A stretch of 64,000 nucleotides of DNA, taken from JAWVYT01 sp046483065 (GTDB taxonomy: Bacteria > Gemmatimonadota > Gemmatimonadetes > Longimicrobiales > RSA9). Position numbers and translations under genes: made by a program. How positions within the stretch are numbered: position 1 is the first letter of the stretch; every line of letters begins with the position of its first letter. The DNA lies in contig JAWODW010000053.1 of the NCBI GenBank assembly GCA_046483065.1, positions 89,444-153,443 on the forward strand, written 5' to 3'. Shown one piece after another: positions 8,527-17,805 of the stretch. The notes under the pieces are model-generated. The model was not told where the DNA came from. It was given only the letters and a program-made list of their open reading frames with translations, and did not search any database.

Positions 8527-9180
8527 ATGACGGACCGATTCGAATACGACGATCTCACACTCCGCACGCCGCAGCCGGATGTGGCGCCGCCGGACGAGGA
8601 CGAGGAAGAGGGCCCGCGCCCGACGGCGAGTCGGTGGTCGGACAGCGTCCGGAACCGGCTCTTCAAGGCCCGCACGCTGATCATCAGCGGCGAGGTGAAC
8701 CAGAAGCTGGCGTCGGAGGTCATGGGCCAGCTGCTGGCACTGGACGCCGATTCCGATGAGACGATCACGGTCTTCATCAACTCCCAGGGCGGCCACGTGG
8801 AGAGCGGTGACACGATCCACGACATGATCCGCTATATCGGCTCGCCCGTCCGGATGGTGGGCACAGGGTGGGTGGCCAGCGCCGGTGCGCTGATCTACGT
8901 GGCGGTGCCGAAGGAGCGGCGCTACTCGCTGCCGAACACCCGGTTCCTCCTGCACCAGCCCGCCGGCGGCGCCCGTGGCACGGCCGCCGACGTGGAGATC
9001 GAGGCGAAGGAGATCCTCAAGATGCGGGAGCGGCTGAACAAGGTGTTCGCCGAGCAGACCGGGCAGTCGCTGGAGAAGATCCAGGACGACACCCACCGCA
9101 ACTTCTGGCTCGATGCCGAGAAGGCGGTGGAGTACGGGCTGGTGGGCCAGATCATCGAGAACAAGCGTGAGCTGGAGTAA
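8527..9180 (+). CDS. clpP: ClpP-family serine protease subunit with an Asn in place of the triad Asp
   Basis: Proteolytic subunit that would assemble into a barrel working with a Clp ATPase. It is 217 residues with an acidic N-terminal extension of about 35 residues (DEDEEEGP). The nucleophile Ser118 lies in GWVASAGAL and His143 in FLLHQPAGG, 25 residues apart as in E. coli ClpP. Aligning DTHRNFWLDAEKAVEYGLV with the usual DRDxFxSAxEAVEYGL places Asn192 at the catalytic Asp position. Listeria ClpP1 is known to carry Asn here. It is therefore likely a paralogous ClpP1-type subunit. No clpX or tig neighbour is present; it sits between two histidine-degradation genes. Confidence 0.93.
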   Translation: MTDRFEYDDLTLRTPQPDVAPPDEDEEEGPRPTASRWSDSVRNRLFKARTLIISGEVNQKLASEVMGQLLALDADSDETITVFINSQGGHVESGDTIHDMIRYIGSPVRMVGTGWVASAGALIYVAVPKERRYSLPNTRFLLHQPAGGARGTAADVEIEAKEILKMRERLNKVFAEQTGQSLEKIQDDTHRNFWLDAEKAVEYGLVGQIIENKRELE

Positions 9181-9261
9181 GCGAGCGGAGCTCGCGGCGA
9201 GCGCCGTCGCTTCGCTCCCGCGCGCCGTCAGGCGCGCCCGCCGGGAGCGCTGCGCTCCAGC
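9181..9261. terminator. Hairpin-rich region between convergent genes
   Basis: Between convergent clpP and FTCD lie several GC-rich inverted repeats, for example GCGAGCGGAGCTCGC, GGGCGCGCCTGACGGCGCGC read on the minus strand, and GGAGCGCTGCGCTCC. They could act as bidirectional terminators, but no T-run follows any of them, so function is tentative. Confidence 0.4.
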
Positions 9262-10917
9262 TCAGGCCTCGACGTCGCCGGTGCGCTCCCGAATGATCTT
9301 CTGCAGCTCCGCGAGCTTGGCGCTCCCGCGCTCCAGCAGCCCGTCGGCCCGCGACTCCATCTCCTGACAGAAGTCCTCGTCCTCGATGTCACCCAGGTTG
9401 ATGACCACGTTCCGGTAGGCGCCGTAGAGGCACGCCTCCAGCGCCTTGGCGCCGACCTCCACATCGGAGCGTGAGGAGTACTGCCCCACGCGCGCGATCT
9501 CGAGCATGGACGGCCACGCCCGGTCGGCCAGCTCCATGGTCCGGAGCGGGACCCGGGTGGCGGTCTTGAGCCCTTCCTCCATGGCGGCCTTCCGGGCTGC
9601 CTTCTGCGCGTCGGTGTCCTTCGGCATCTGGAGCGCGTCCATGAACTCGCCGAACGCGTCGGTGTCGGCGTCCACGGCCCGGAGCAGCTCCTCCTGGAGC
9701 TCCACCAGCGGCGGGAGGTTCTCGCGCATGGCGCCGTCGAGGTGCTCGTACTTCCGCCGGCCGTACGTGAGCCACCCGCCCATGGCGCCGAGGGCCGCGC
9801 CGAGGGCGCCCATGAGCGCGGCCACGGAGCCGCCGCCGGGTGCGGAGGATCGGGCGCCGACGGCCTCGACGAAGCCGCGAACGGTCTTCCGGATCAGCGG
9901 GCCGTCCTCCTCGCCCTCGATCATGTACTCGATGATCTTCTCTTCCGGCACGAACGGATGGATGGAGGAGAGCCCGAGGCGGTCGATGACGAGTCGTACC
10001 TTCTTCCGCTCGTCGAGGATGAAGAGGTTTTCCTTCTCCATGTAGTAGTCGGCGGCCATGAGGATGGCCTCGAGGGGGACCAGGCCCACCACCTCGCTTC
10101 CGGCCACCGCCAGGTCCAGCTCTTCGGCGTCGCGCTTGATGGCCTCGAAGACCTCGTGCATGGCCGTGACCCGGTAGTTGTCCAGGTTCATGGAGACCTG
10201 TGCCAGGTCGAACTCCTCCAGCGTCCAGCCCATGCCCTTCACGTCCTTGAAGTAACCGGGCTGCTGGACGGGCTCGCCGTCGGGGCCCTTCACCGTGCGG
10301 CCCCGCTCCCGGACGTTCAGTGCCAGCCGGTGCGCCTGGTTCTTCGTGCCCAGCACGTTGACGTTGTACGCGATGAGGAAGAACCGGGCGCCGGTGACTG
10401 TGGCGCCGGACTCGGGGACGAAGGTGGCGGGCCCGAAGTCGGGGGCCCACTCCGGGTCGTCGAGCTTCTCCTCGAGACCCTCGTACTCCCCCTCCCGGAT
10501 CTGGGCCATGGCCTTTCGGTACTCCCGATCCTGCGCTTCCTCGTACAGGTAGATCGGCACGCTCAGCTCCTCGCCGACCCGCTCGCCGAACCGGCGGGCG
10601 CACGCCACGCAGTCCTCCATCTCCACGCCGGAGACGGGGATGAACGGCACCACGTCCACGGCCCCCAGCCGGGGGTGCTCGCCGCTGTGCTCCCGCATGT
10701 CGATCAGCTCGTACGCCGTGGCCGCCGCCCGGAACGCCGCTTCCACCACGTCGTCGGGTTCGCCCACGAACGTCATCACCGTCCGGTTCGTGCTCTCGCC
10801 GGGGTCGACGTCCAGGAGCTGGACGCCGGGGACCTCCCGGATGCTCTCCGCGATCGCCTCGATGATGGCCGGGTCCCGGCCCTCCGAGAAGTTGGGTACG
10901 CACTCCACTAGCCGCAT
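9262..10917 (-). CDS. ftcD: Bifunctional glutamate formimidoyltransferase / formimidoyl-THF cyclodeaminase
   Basis: Transfers the formimino group of N-formimino-L-glutamate to tetrahydrofolate and then releases ammonia to form 5,10-methenyl-THF, completing histidine catabolism. The 551-residue protein has the two-domain order of animal FTCD. The transferase part (1 to about 330) starts MRLVECVPNFSEGRD and has HSGEHPRLGAVDVVPFIPV. The cyclodeaminase part begins near 350 with the glycine-rich SSAPGGGSVAALMGALGAAL. The length matches mammalian FTCD, so the fusion appears complete. It is transcribed toward hutU and clpP, so it is functionally linked to hutU but not in its operon. Confidence 0.95.
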   Translation of the reverse strand: MRLVECVPNFSEGRDPAIIEAIAESIREVPGVQLLDVDPGESTNRTVMTFVGEPDDVVEAAFRAAATAYELIDMREHSGEHPRLGAVDVVPFIPVSGVEMEDCVACARRFGERVGEELSVPIYLYEEAQDREYRKAMAQIREGEYEGLEEKLDDPEWAPDFGPATFVPESGATVTGARFFLIAYNVNVLGTKNQAHRLALNVRERGRTVKGPDGEPVQQPGYFKDVKGMGWTLEEFDLAQVSMNLDNYRVTAMHEVFEAIKRDAEELDLAVAGSEVVGLVPLEAILMAADYYMEKENLFILDERKKVRLVIDRLGLSSIHPFVPEEKIIEYMIEGEEDGPLIRKTVRGFVEAVGARSSAPGGGSVAALMGALGAALGAMGGWLTYGRRKYEHLDGAMRENLPPLVELQEELLRAVDADTDAFGEFMDALQMPKDTDAQKAARKAAMEEGLKTATRVPLRTMELADRAWPSMLEIARVGQYSSRSDVEVGAKALEACLYGAYRNVVINLGDIEDEDFCQEMESRADGLLERGSAKLAELQKIIRERTGDVEA

Positions 10918-11201
10918 GATGCCCCGCCTGCGTTCGATGGTTGTCCGTAGGCCTCACCACGCACGCGCTGTGCCCACGCGTCCGGCCGGTGCCGGCTGGG
11001 ATGGTGAGGACTGCCCCCGACGGAGTCAAGCGCGGCGGCCCGCGGACACCATCGAGTCAGCCAGCCCTTTCGCCCCCAGGGCCGGCGTTGTACCGTACCG
11101 GTAATCATGACGGGCCCTGCCGGCGTCCACCCGGTCGGCCGGCGGTCGTCCTGGATGAGCACCCCCCACTCCCCATCCACAGCTTCTTCAAGGAGGGCTG
11201 A

Positions 11202-13328
11202 ATGAGCAGTTCCCCAACTCGCCACAGCCGGTACCCTTCCGTGTTCGTGGCGCTCGCCCTGGCACTGGTCGTGGGCCTCACCGCGTGCGGTGACGAGCCC
11301 ATGGCGCCGGGCGAGACCGACCTGGCGCCCGACGCGCCGGCGCTGAGCCAGCAGGACGCAGCCGCCCCGTTCGTGGAGGGCCGGGTCCTGGCCCGCTTCG
11401 CTCCGGGTGCCAACGCTGCCGCCGTAGCGACACGGTCGGGCGCGACCATCCAGCGCGATCTGGTGCACGACATCAAGGTGCTGAACGTCCCGGCGGGCCG
11501 GGAGCTCGCGGTGGCGAACGCGCTGTCGGGCAACCCGAACGTGGAGTTCGCCGAGCCGGACTACATCCGGACGTTCGGTGACCCGGCGGTCATGCCGGTG
11601 AACGACCCGTTCATCGGGTACAAGTGGGACCTGGACAACGATGGGAAGATCTACTCGAGCACCGGTGACGTTATCGCCACGACGGGCGCCGCCGACGCCG
11701 ATATGGACTGGCGCGAGGCGGTGGAATCGCTGGCGAGCTCCAACGGCACGGCACGCATCGGGATCATGGACACAGGGATCCGGAACGACCACGAGGAGCT
11801 GACCGGCCGGATCGCCGCCCAGTACGACTTCTATGACGGCGACACGAGCGCCGAAGATGACAACGGCCACGGCACGCACGTGGCGGGGATCGCCGCGGCC
11901 AACACGGACAACGGCATCGGCACCGCCGGCGTGGCGTACACGGGCGCGGTGGACTTCGCCATTGCCAAGGTGTGCGGCCAGTCGAATCCGGGTCCCTACG
12001 GGTACGGCTGCCCGAGCTCGGCCATCGCCGAGGGGATCACCTGGGCCGTGGACGCCGGCGCCCACGTGCTGAACCTGAGCCTGGGCGGCGGGACCGGCTC
12101 CACCACCACCCAGTCGGCGCTCCAGTACGCGCGCAGCAACAACGTGCTGCCGTTCTGCGCCACGGGGAACGACAACGGCGCCGTCTCGTATCCGGCCGCG
12201 TGGCCGGAGTGCGTGGCCGTGGGCGCCACGGACTGGGGTGACAACCGGGCCAGCTACTCGAACTACGGCCCGGAGATCGAGATCGCCGCGCCGGGCGGCG
12301 ATGACGAGCACCCGGACGGCTACAGCTACATCCTGTCGAGCTACAACGACGGCCCGGACAGCTACGCGTTCCTGGCCGGCACGTCCATGGCCACACCGCA
12401 GGCTGTCGGTCTCGGCGCGCTGCTCCACGTTCTGGGCGTGGCGGATGACGACGCCAAGCTCTCGAACATGAAGAGCACGGCCGACGACCTGGGCGACAGC
12501 GGCTGGGACCAGTACTTCGGCGAGGGTCGGATCAACGTGGCGGCGGCGGTGGCCGCGGTCGGCGGAGGCGGCGACACCAACAGCCCCCCGACGGCGACGT
12601 TCACGTTCAGCTGCACGGACCTGAGCTGCTCGTTTGACGGCGCCGGCTCCAGCGACAGCGACGGCTCGATCTCGAGCTACGACTGGGACTTCGGCGACGG
12701 GGCCACCGCCACTGGCAGCACGGCGAGCCACACGTACGCGGCGGACGGCACCTACACGGTGACGCTGACCGTGACGGATAACGACGGCGCCACGGACTCG
12801 GACGCACAGGCGGTGAGCGTGACGGACGGGGCCGTGAACAGCCCGCCGACCGCCGACTTCAGCTACACGGTGACCGATCTGACCGTGGACTTCACGGACC
12901 AGAGCGCCGACTCCGACGGCAGCATCGCGTCGTGGTCCTGGGACTTCGGGGACGAGAATACCTCCACGGCCCAGAACCCGTCGCACACATACGCAGCGGG
13001 TGGCACCTACACGGTGAGCCTGACGGTGACCGACGATGATGGCGCCACCGACACCAGCTCGCAGGACGTGACGGTGACCGAGAGCACCGGTATCACGCTG
13101 AGCGTCAGCGCCTACAAGGTCCGGGGCGCGCAGTACGCCGACCTGAGCTGGAGTGGCGCGACGTCGACTAACGTGGACGTGTATCGCGACGGCGCGGTGG
13201 TGGCGACCACCGCCAATGACGGTGAGTACACCGACATCACCGGCGTGAAGGGTGGCGGCTCCGCCGTCTACAAGGTCTGCGAGGCCGGGACGAACACCTG
13301 CTCGAACGAGGTGACGGCCATCTGGTAG
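11202..13328 (+). CDS. Secreted subtilisin-like serine peptidase with two PKD domains
   Basis: A 708-residue secreted S8 protease. Domain order: lipoprotein-type signal (ALVVGLTAC), inhibitor I9-like propeptide (about 55-125, EGRVLARFAPG to FAEPDYI), catalytic domain with Asp190 in IMDTGI, His223 in NGHGTHVAG and Ser395 in GTSMATPQA, then two PKD domains (about 460-540 and 545-630; YDWDFGDG and WSWDFGDE), and a C-terminal fibronectin-like domain (AYKVRGAQYADLSW). All triad residues are intact. Start ATG follows AAGGAGGG. PKD and C-terminal domains probably bind polymer or the cell surface. The role is most likely extracellular protein degradation. Confidence 0.93.
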   Translation: MSSSPTRHSRYPSVFVALALALVVGLTACGDEPMAPGETDLAPDAPALSQQDAAAPFVEGRVLARFAPGANAAAVATRSGATIQRDLVHDIKVLNVPAGRELAVANALSGNPNVEFAEPDYIRTFGDPAVMPVNDPFIGYKWDLDNDGKIYSSTGDVIATTGAADADMDWREAVESLASSNGTARIGIMDTGIRNDHEELTGRIAAQYDFYDGDTSAEDDNGHGTHVAGIAAANTDNGIGTAGVAYTGAVDFAIAKVCGQSNPGPYGYGCPSSAIAEGITWAVDAGAHVLNLSLGGGTGSTTTQSALQYARSNNVLPFCATGNDNGAVSYPAAWPECVAVGATDWGDNRASYSNYGPEIEIAAPGGDDEHPDGYSYILSSYNDGPDSYAFLAGTSMATPQAVGLGALLHVLGVADDDAKLSNMKSTADDLGDSGWDQYFGEGRINVAAAVAAVGGGGDTNSPPTATFTFSCTDLSCSFDGAGSSDSDGSISSYDWDFGDGATATGSTASHTYAADGTYTVTLTVTDNDGATDSDAQAVSVTDGAVNSPPTADFSYTVTDLTVDFTDQSADSDGSIASWSWDFGDENTSTAQNPSHTYAAGGTYTVSLTVTDDDGATDTSSQDVTVTESTGITLSVSAYKVRGAQYADLSWSGATSTNVDVYRDGAVVATTANDGEYTDITGVKGGGSAVYKVCEAGTNTCSNEVTAIW

Positions 13329-13479
13329 GCCGCCTCGAGGCTCGCACGCAGCGAGTCGCTTCGACAGCGTACGGACGCGGCTCCGGCCCTCACGGGTCGG
13401 GGCCGCTTTCCGTGGCGCGTGCACGGCCCCCGTGCTTAGCTTCCGGCGTGAAGCGAGCCCAGAGTCACGAGGTCGATTG

Positions 13480-14313
13480 ATGCATCGTCGTCTACCAGCC
13501 GTTGCCGCCGCCGTGCTCCTCTCGGGGTGCGGTATGGCCCCGGGCGGCCCCACGCCCGAGGGGCTCTCGTACCGGGTCCCGGACCCGAACCCGGCCACGT
13601 ACACCTTCACCGATACGGCGGTGTTCACCGTCGAGTCGGCGCTGGGCCCCATGGAGGTGGTCACGGGCCAGGCCGGCGCCGCGGAGCTGGATTTCCGACG
13701 GTGGCGGAGCGATGGCCACGTGGTGGTCCGGTTCCCCCGGTTCCGTGGCAGCTTCCGTAACGCCACGCAGGGTGCGGCCACGGTGGACGAGTCGGACATC
13801 GGCGGCCCGTTCACGGTGCGGCTGGACCCCGCCGGGCGGGTGGTGGTGACGGACACGCCGTCGTTGAGCGGTACGGTGCTGGACATCGCCGGCCCCGAAG
13901 GGCTGGTCCGGCCGCTGTTCGTGCAGCTCCCGGCGCGGGCGGTGGGTGCGACCGCGCGGTGGGTGGACACGGTCGCCACCCTCGAGGAGGTGGCCGGGAC
14001 CCGGTCGGCCGCCCGCAGCGTCATCACCTCCACCCTGGCCGGCGATACCGTGGTGGCCGGGCGCCGGCTGCTCCGGATCCGGACCCGGTCGGTGAACACC
14101 GTGGAGGTCACCGGCGTGTCGGGCGGCGTGGAGGTGGAGCAGCGGCTGTCGGGCACCACCATCGGCACGGTGCTCTGGGACGACGCCGACCACCTCCTGG
14201 TGGAGCGTTCCGCCACCGGTTCGCTGGAGGGCACGCTGGCGCTGCCGGGCGCGGGCGTGGAGCCCATGGCCGTCCGGGCCGAGATCCGCCGCCGGGTCAC
14301 CCTGCGGAACTAG
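13480..14313 (+). CDS. Lipoprotein of unknown function
   Basis: A 277-residue predicted lipoprotein: MHRRLPAVAAAVLLSGC provides the n-region, hydrophobic core and lipobox Cys. The mature part is beta-rich with alternating Val/Thr strands (for example YTFTDTAVFTVESALGPMEV) and no catalytic motif I recognise. The ATG at 13480 was chosen over an upstream in-frame start because it begins directly with a signal peptide and follows GAGG. The gene stands alone, between the subtilase and the site-2 protease. Confidence 0.75.
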   Translation: MHRRLPAVAAAVLLSGCGMAPGGPTPEGLSYRVPDPNPATYTFTDTAVFTVESALGPMEVVTGQAGAAELDFRRWRSDGHVVVRFPRFRGSFRNATQGAATVDESDIGGPFTVRLDPAGRVVVTDTPSLSGTVLDIAGPEGLVRPLFVQLPARAVGATARWVDTVATLEEVAGTRSAARSVITSTLAGDTVVAGRRLLRIRTRSVNTVEVTGVSGGVEVEQRLSGTTIGTVLWDDADHLLVERSATGSLEGTLALPGAGVEPMAVRAEIRRRVTLRN

Positions 14314-14423
14314 CCCGCCGGGCCGGGCCCGCCGGGCCGGGCCGGAGCCGACGTCCGGGCCGGGTCCGACCCCACGCTCCGGTCCGGTGTATGCAGGGCA
14401 GGGCGCTGCCGCAAAGGAGACGG

Positions 14424-15353
14424 ATGACAGGGTACAGACTCGGACGGGTCCTGGGGATCGAAGTGCACGTGCACGCGTCGTGGCTCATCATCGGCGCGCT
14501 GGTCCTGTGGACGCTGGCGGCCAGCGCGCTGCCCGCCGACTATCCCCAGCTGAGCGCGGGGCTGCGGCTGGTCATGGCGCTCGTCATCACCGCCCTCTTC
14601 TTCGTCTCGCTGCTGGCCCACGAGCTGGCCCACTCGGTGGTGGCCGTGGCCCGGGGCATCCCCGTCCACCGCATCACGTTCTTCCTGTTCGGCGGGATGG
14701 CGCAGACCAGCCGGGACAGCCGGAGCCCGGGCGAGGAGTTCCTGATCGCCATCGCGGGGCCCGTCATGAGCTTCCTCCTGGGTGGGCTCTTCTTTGCCCT
14801 CTGGACGCTGGGCGCCGGCGCCGGCTGGGGCCCGTTGGTGGTGGGCAGCGCCGCGTACCTGACGGTGCTGAACGTGATCCTCGGGGTCTTCAACCTCCTG
14901 CCCGGATTCCCCATGGACGGCGGGCGCGTGCTCCGGTCCGTCATCTGGAAGGCCACGGGGAACGTGACCCGGGCGACCCTGTGGGCCGCGCGGGTCGGGT
15001 CGGGGATGGCGATCCTCCTCATGGGCTTCGGCGTCTACGAGATCGTTACCGGCGCGGTCATCGGCGGCGTGTGGCTGATCTTCATTGGAATGTTCATCCG
15101 CAACGCCGCCCGGTCCAGCTACCGGCACCACCTGATGAGCCGGATGCAGGACGTGACCGAGCAGGCGTGGACCCGGACCCGCATGGGCGTACAGTTCGGG
15201 CCGCGGCCCGCCGGGCTGGGCGGGCCGAGACGCCCGGGCGGACCGGGCCGGCCCGTGGGCCCACTGTCCGGCACGGAACCGGGGTCGCCGGCACCCGCGT
15301 CGGACCGGCCCCGGCCGGGTCGCGACGTGACGCCGCTCGCGGAGGACGACTGA
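14424..15353 (+). CDS. Site-2 protease-family (M50) membrane metalloprotease
   Basis: Intramembrane zinc protease of 309 residues. HELAH at residues 66-70 supplies two zinc ligands and the catalytic Glu, and FPMDGGR (Asp165) supplies the third ligand. About six transmembrane helices are visible. It resembles the SpoIVFB/Rip3 branch (opening MTGYRLGRVLGIEVHVHASW), but the CBS pair common in that branch is replaced by a short Arg/Gly/Pro-rich tail. The ATG follows AAAGGAGA. Its TGA overlaps the ATG of the Nudix gene, so the two are probably coupled. The cleaved substrate is unknown; no sigma or anti-sigma gene is adjacent. Confidence 0.9.
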   Translation: MTGYRLGRVLGIEVHVHASWLIIGALVLWTLAASALPADYPQLSAGLRLVMALVITALFFVSLLAHELAHSVVAVARGIPVHRITFFLFGGMAQTSRDSRSPGEEFLIAIAGPVMSFLLGGLFFALWTLGAGAGWGPLVVGSAAYLTVLNVILGVFNLLPGFPMDGGRVLRSVIWKATGNVTRATLWAARVGSGMAILLMGFGVYEIVTGAVIGGVWLIFIGMFIRNAARSSYRHHLMSRMQDVTEQAWTRTRMGVQFGPRPAGLGGPRRPGGPGRPVGPLSGTEPGSPAPASDRPRPGRDVTPLAEDD

Positions 15354-16219
15354 TGTTCGAGATCCCCGACGAGCGGCTGCCGCCCGGGTTCGCGGAGACG
15401 GTGGAGGAGCCGCCGCCGGACCCGGTGGAGGCACGGCCGGCGGCCACGGTGATCCTCCTGCGGGATGGGGCGGACGGGCCCGAGACGCTCCTGATGCACC
15501 GGCACCGGAAGAGCGGGTTCGTCCCCGGCGCGTGGGTCTTCCCGGGCGGGCGAGTGGACCCGGGCGACGGCGCGCCGGCGCTGCGGGAGCGGTGCCGGGG
15601 CCTGCCCGAGAACGCCACGCCGGACCCGTCGTTCTGGATGGCCGCGATCCGGGAGGCGTTCGAGGAGACCGGCGTGCTCCTGGCCCGGACCGCCGGGGCC
15701 GCCGGGGATGGGACGGCCGAAGACGGCGCGGACGGGAGCGGCGCGGACGGGAACGGCGCCGGCGAGTGGGTACCCGATGCGTCGTCGGAGCCCCGGGTGG
15801 AGACGGTCCGGCGTGCCCTCATGGACGATGAGGCGGTGCTGATGGACGTGGTGGAGCGGCTGGGCGTGGAGCTGGACGCGCGCCCCCTGGTCCACGCCGC
15901 CCACTGGGTGACGCCCGTGGTGGAGGCCCGGCGCTACGACACCCACTTCTTCGTGGCGGCCGTGCCCGACGGGCGCACCGCTCGACCGGACCCCCGAGAG
16001 ATGGTGGACGCCGTGTGGCTCACGCCCCGGGCGGCGCTGGAGCGGTTCGAGGCCGGCACGCTGCCCATGGTGTTCCCCACGGTGAAGACGCTGGAGTCAC
16101 TGGCGGGATACGGCTCCCTCGCCGCGGTCCTGGACGCGTACCGGGGCCGGCCGGTGGAGCGGATCCTGCCACGACTGGTCCGGACCCGGAGCGGCGTCGG
16201 GATCGTGGTCGACGGATAG
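15353..16219 (+). CDS. Nudix hydrolase with interrupted Nudix box
   Basis: A 288-residue cytosolic hydrolase of nucleoside-diphosphate-linked compounds. The domain begins AATVILLRDGADGPETLLM; the first half of the Nudix box is PGGRVDPGD and the catalytic helix is REAFEETGVLL, separated by about 30 extra residues. This interruption is seen in the NUDT19/RP2 type, which acts on CoA derivatives. A second low-complexity insert rich in Gly/Asp/Ala (about 120-140) follows. ATG overlaps the preceding stop. Nudix membership is secure; the CoA-type assignment is inference. Confidence 0.88.
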   Translation: MFEIPDERLPPGFAETVEEPPPDPVEARPAATVILLRDGADGPETLLMHRHRKSGFVPGAWVFPGGRVDPGDGAPALRERCRGLPENATPDPSFWMAAIREAFEETGVLLARTAGAAGDGTAEDGADGSGADGNGAGEWVPDASSEPRVETVRRALMDDEAVLMDVVERLGVELDARPLVHAAHWVTPVVEARRYDTHFFVAAVPDGRTARPDPREMVDAVWLTPRAALERFEAGTLPMVFPTVKTLESLAGYGSLAAVLDAYRGRPVERILPRLVRTRSGVGIVVDG

Positions 16220-16257
16220 AAGCTGAAGCGAGCCCCCTACCCCTACCGAAAAACACA

Positions 16258-17733
16258 ATGGCGAAGCCCAAGACACTCGGAGAGCTGAAGGAGTCCGGGT
16301 ACCGGACCCGGACGGTGAAGGACGAGATGCGCGCGAACCTGCTCCGGAAGCTGGACGCGGGGGAGCCGCTGTTCCCGGGGGTCCTCGGCTACGAGGACAC
16401 CGTGGAGCCCCGGATCGTGAACGCCATCCTGGCCAGGCAGAACTTCATCCTGCTGGGGCTGCGGGGCCAGGCCAAGAGCCGGATCGTGCGCCAGCTGGCG
16501 GGGCTGCTGGATGCCGAGCTGCCGATCATCGCCGGCTCCGAGGTCAACGACGACCCGCTGCGCCCCGTCTCCAAATACGGCCGTTTGACGGTGGAGGAGC
16601 AGGGCGATGCCACGCCCATCGAGTGGGTGAGCCGCGACGCCCGCTACATCGAGAAGCTGGCCACGCCCGACGTGACCATCGCCGACATCATCGGCGACCT
16701 CGACCCGATCCGCGCGGCCCGTGGCGGCCACGTCCTGGCCGACGAGCTGACCATCCATTTCGGGCTCCTGCCCCGGGCGAACCGCGGCATCTTCGCCGTG
16801 AACGAGCTGCCGGACCTGGCGGGCCGGATCCAGGTGGGGCTCTTCAACATCATGCAGGAGGGCGATGTCCAGATCAAAGGCTACCCCGTGCGCCTTCCGC
16901 TGGACGTGCTCCTGGTCTTCACGGCCAACCCCGAGGACTACACGGCCCGGGGCAAGATCATCACGCCGCTGAAGGACCGGATCGGCGCCGAGGTCATGAC
17001 CCACTACCCGGAGGAGGTCGAGGCCGGGATGAAGATCACCCGGCAGGAGGCGTGGCTCGATCGGGGCGGCAAGCCCGTGGAGGTGCCCGGCTTCGTGGCC
17101 GAGCTCGTCGAGCGGGTGGCGTTCCTGGCCCGGCAGGACAAGCGGATCGACCAGCGCAGCGGCGTGAGCCAGCGGATGCCGATCACGGTGCTCGAGAACG
17201 CCGTCAGCAACGCCGAGCGCCGGGCCGTGCTCCTGGGCGATGACGCCGTGGTGCCCCGGGTCAGCGATGTCCACGCGGCGCTCCCGGCCATCACGGGCAA
17301 GATGGAGCTGGAGTACGAGGGCGAGCTCCAGGGCGCACCGAAGATCGCCCGGGAGCTGGTCTCGCGGGCCGCGCTGGAAACCTTCGAGAGCCGGCGCCGG
17401 CTGCCGGTGGACGACGACCTCGACGAGATCGTCGACTACTTCGACCGGGGCGGCGTGCTCCAGCTGGCCGAGACCGCGAAGGACGACGCGCTCCTCGACG
17501 GACTCTCCGCCGTCCCGTCGCTCACGGACGTGGTCGACGCGCTGGCCGTTGATGACAACGGCGGCTCCGCCGGTGCCCGGGCCGCCGCCGGCGAGCTGGT
17601 CCTGGAGGCGCTGGTGGCCAAAAAGCGCATCAGCCGGAACGACGCCGGCCGCTACGCCCGGGGGAAGCAACGCAGGCAGGGGCCGGGCGGAGCGGGGTCG
17701 GGGCCCCAGTTTCCGGGGACGCTGGAGATTTAG
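16258..17733 (+). CDS. Magnesium-chelatase ChlI / MoxR-like AAA+ ATPase
   Basis: A 491-residue AAA+ ATPase. Walker A is the variant GLRGQAKS, Walker B lies in GHVLADELTIHF, and the sensor region contains VFTANPEDYTARGKIITPLKDRIG, all typical of the ChlI/MoxR clade. Such ATPases usually act with a VWA-domain partner as a chaperone or metal-insertion unit, and that partner gene is often next door. Here none is: the next gene is convergent and no bacteriochlorophyll gene is in the window, so chelation is unlikely. ATG 16258 has no clear ribosome-binding site. The tail after about residue 470 is low-complexity Gly/Arg. Confidence 0.85.
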   Translation: MAKPKTLGELKESGYRTRTVKDEMRANLLRKLDAGEPLFPGVLGYEDTVEPRIVNAILARQNFILLGLRGQAKSRIVRQLAGLLDAELPIIAGSEVNDDPLRPVSKYGRLTVEEQGDATPIEWVSRDARYIEKLATPDVTIADIIGDLDPIRAARGGHVLADELTIHFGLLPRANRGIFAVNELPDLAGRIQVGLFNIMQEGDVQIKGYPVRLPLDVLLVFTANPEDYTARGKIITPLKDRIGAEVMTHYPEEVEAGMKITRQEAWLDRGGKPVEVPGFVAELVERVAFLARQDKRIDQRSGVSQRMPITVLENAVSNAERRAVLLGDDAVVPRVSDVHAALPAITGKMELEYEGELQGAPKIARELVSRAALETFESRRRLPVDDDLDEIVDYFDRGGVLQLAETAKDDALLDGLSAVPSLTDVVDALAVDDNGGSAGARAAAGELVLEALVAKKRISRNDAGRYARGKQRRQGPGGAGSGPQFPGTLEI

Positions 17734-17805
17734 GGGTCGGGGTCGGGGTCGGACTCGGGGTCGGGTCGGGCACGGGCAGGGGCACGGGCACGGGCACGGG
17801 GGGCT
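17734..17805. repeat. G-rich hexamer repeat between convergent genes
   Basis: The space between two convergent genes is almost entirely GGGGTC-type units followed by GGGCAC-type units. Runs of three to four G recur at short intervals, so the + strand could form G-quadruplexes. No hairpin terminator is visible, and the repeat may itself act in transcript ending; that is inference. Confidence 0.6.

Noticed and set aside
5383..9096. A 1,237-codon frame on the minus strand
   Set aside because: It runs opposite the S41 peptidase, hutU and clpP, all clearly recognised on the + strand; its translation resembles no protein.
10908..14300. A 1,130-codon frame on the minus strand
   Set aside because: Shadow of the subtilase and lipoprotein genes, with repetitive Val/Arg/His composition caused by the GC-rich complement.
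16258..17733. Magnesium chelatase subunit of bacteriochlorophyll synthesis
   Set aside because: No photosynthesis gene is in the window, and the general ChlI/MoxR features fit many non-photosynthetic ATPases.
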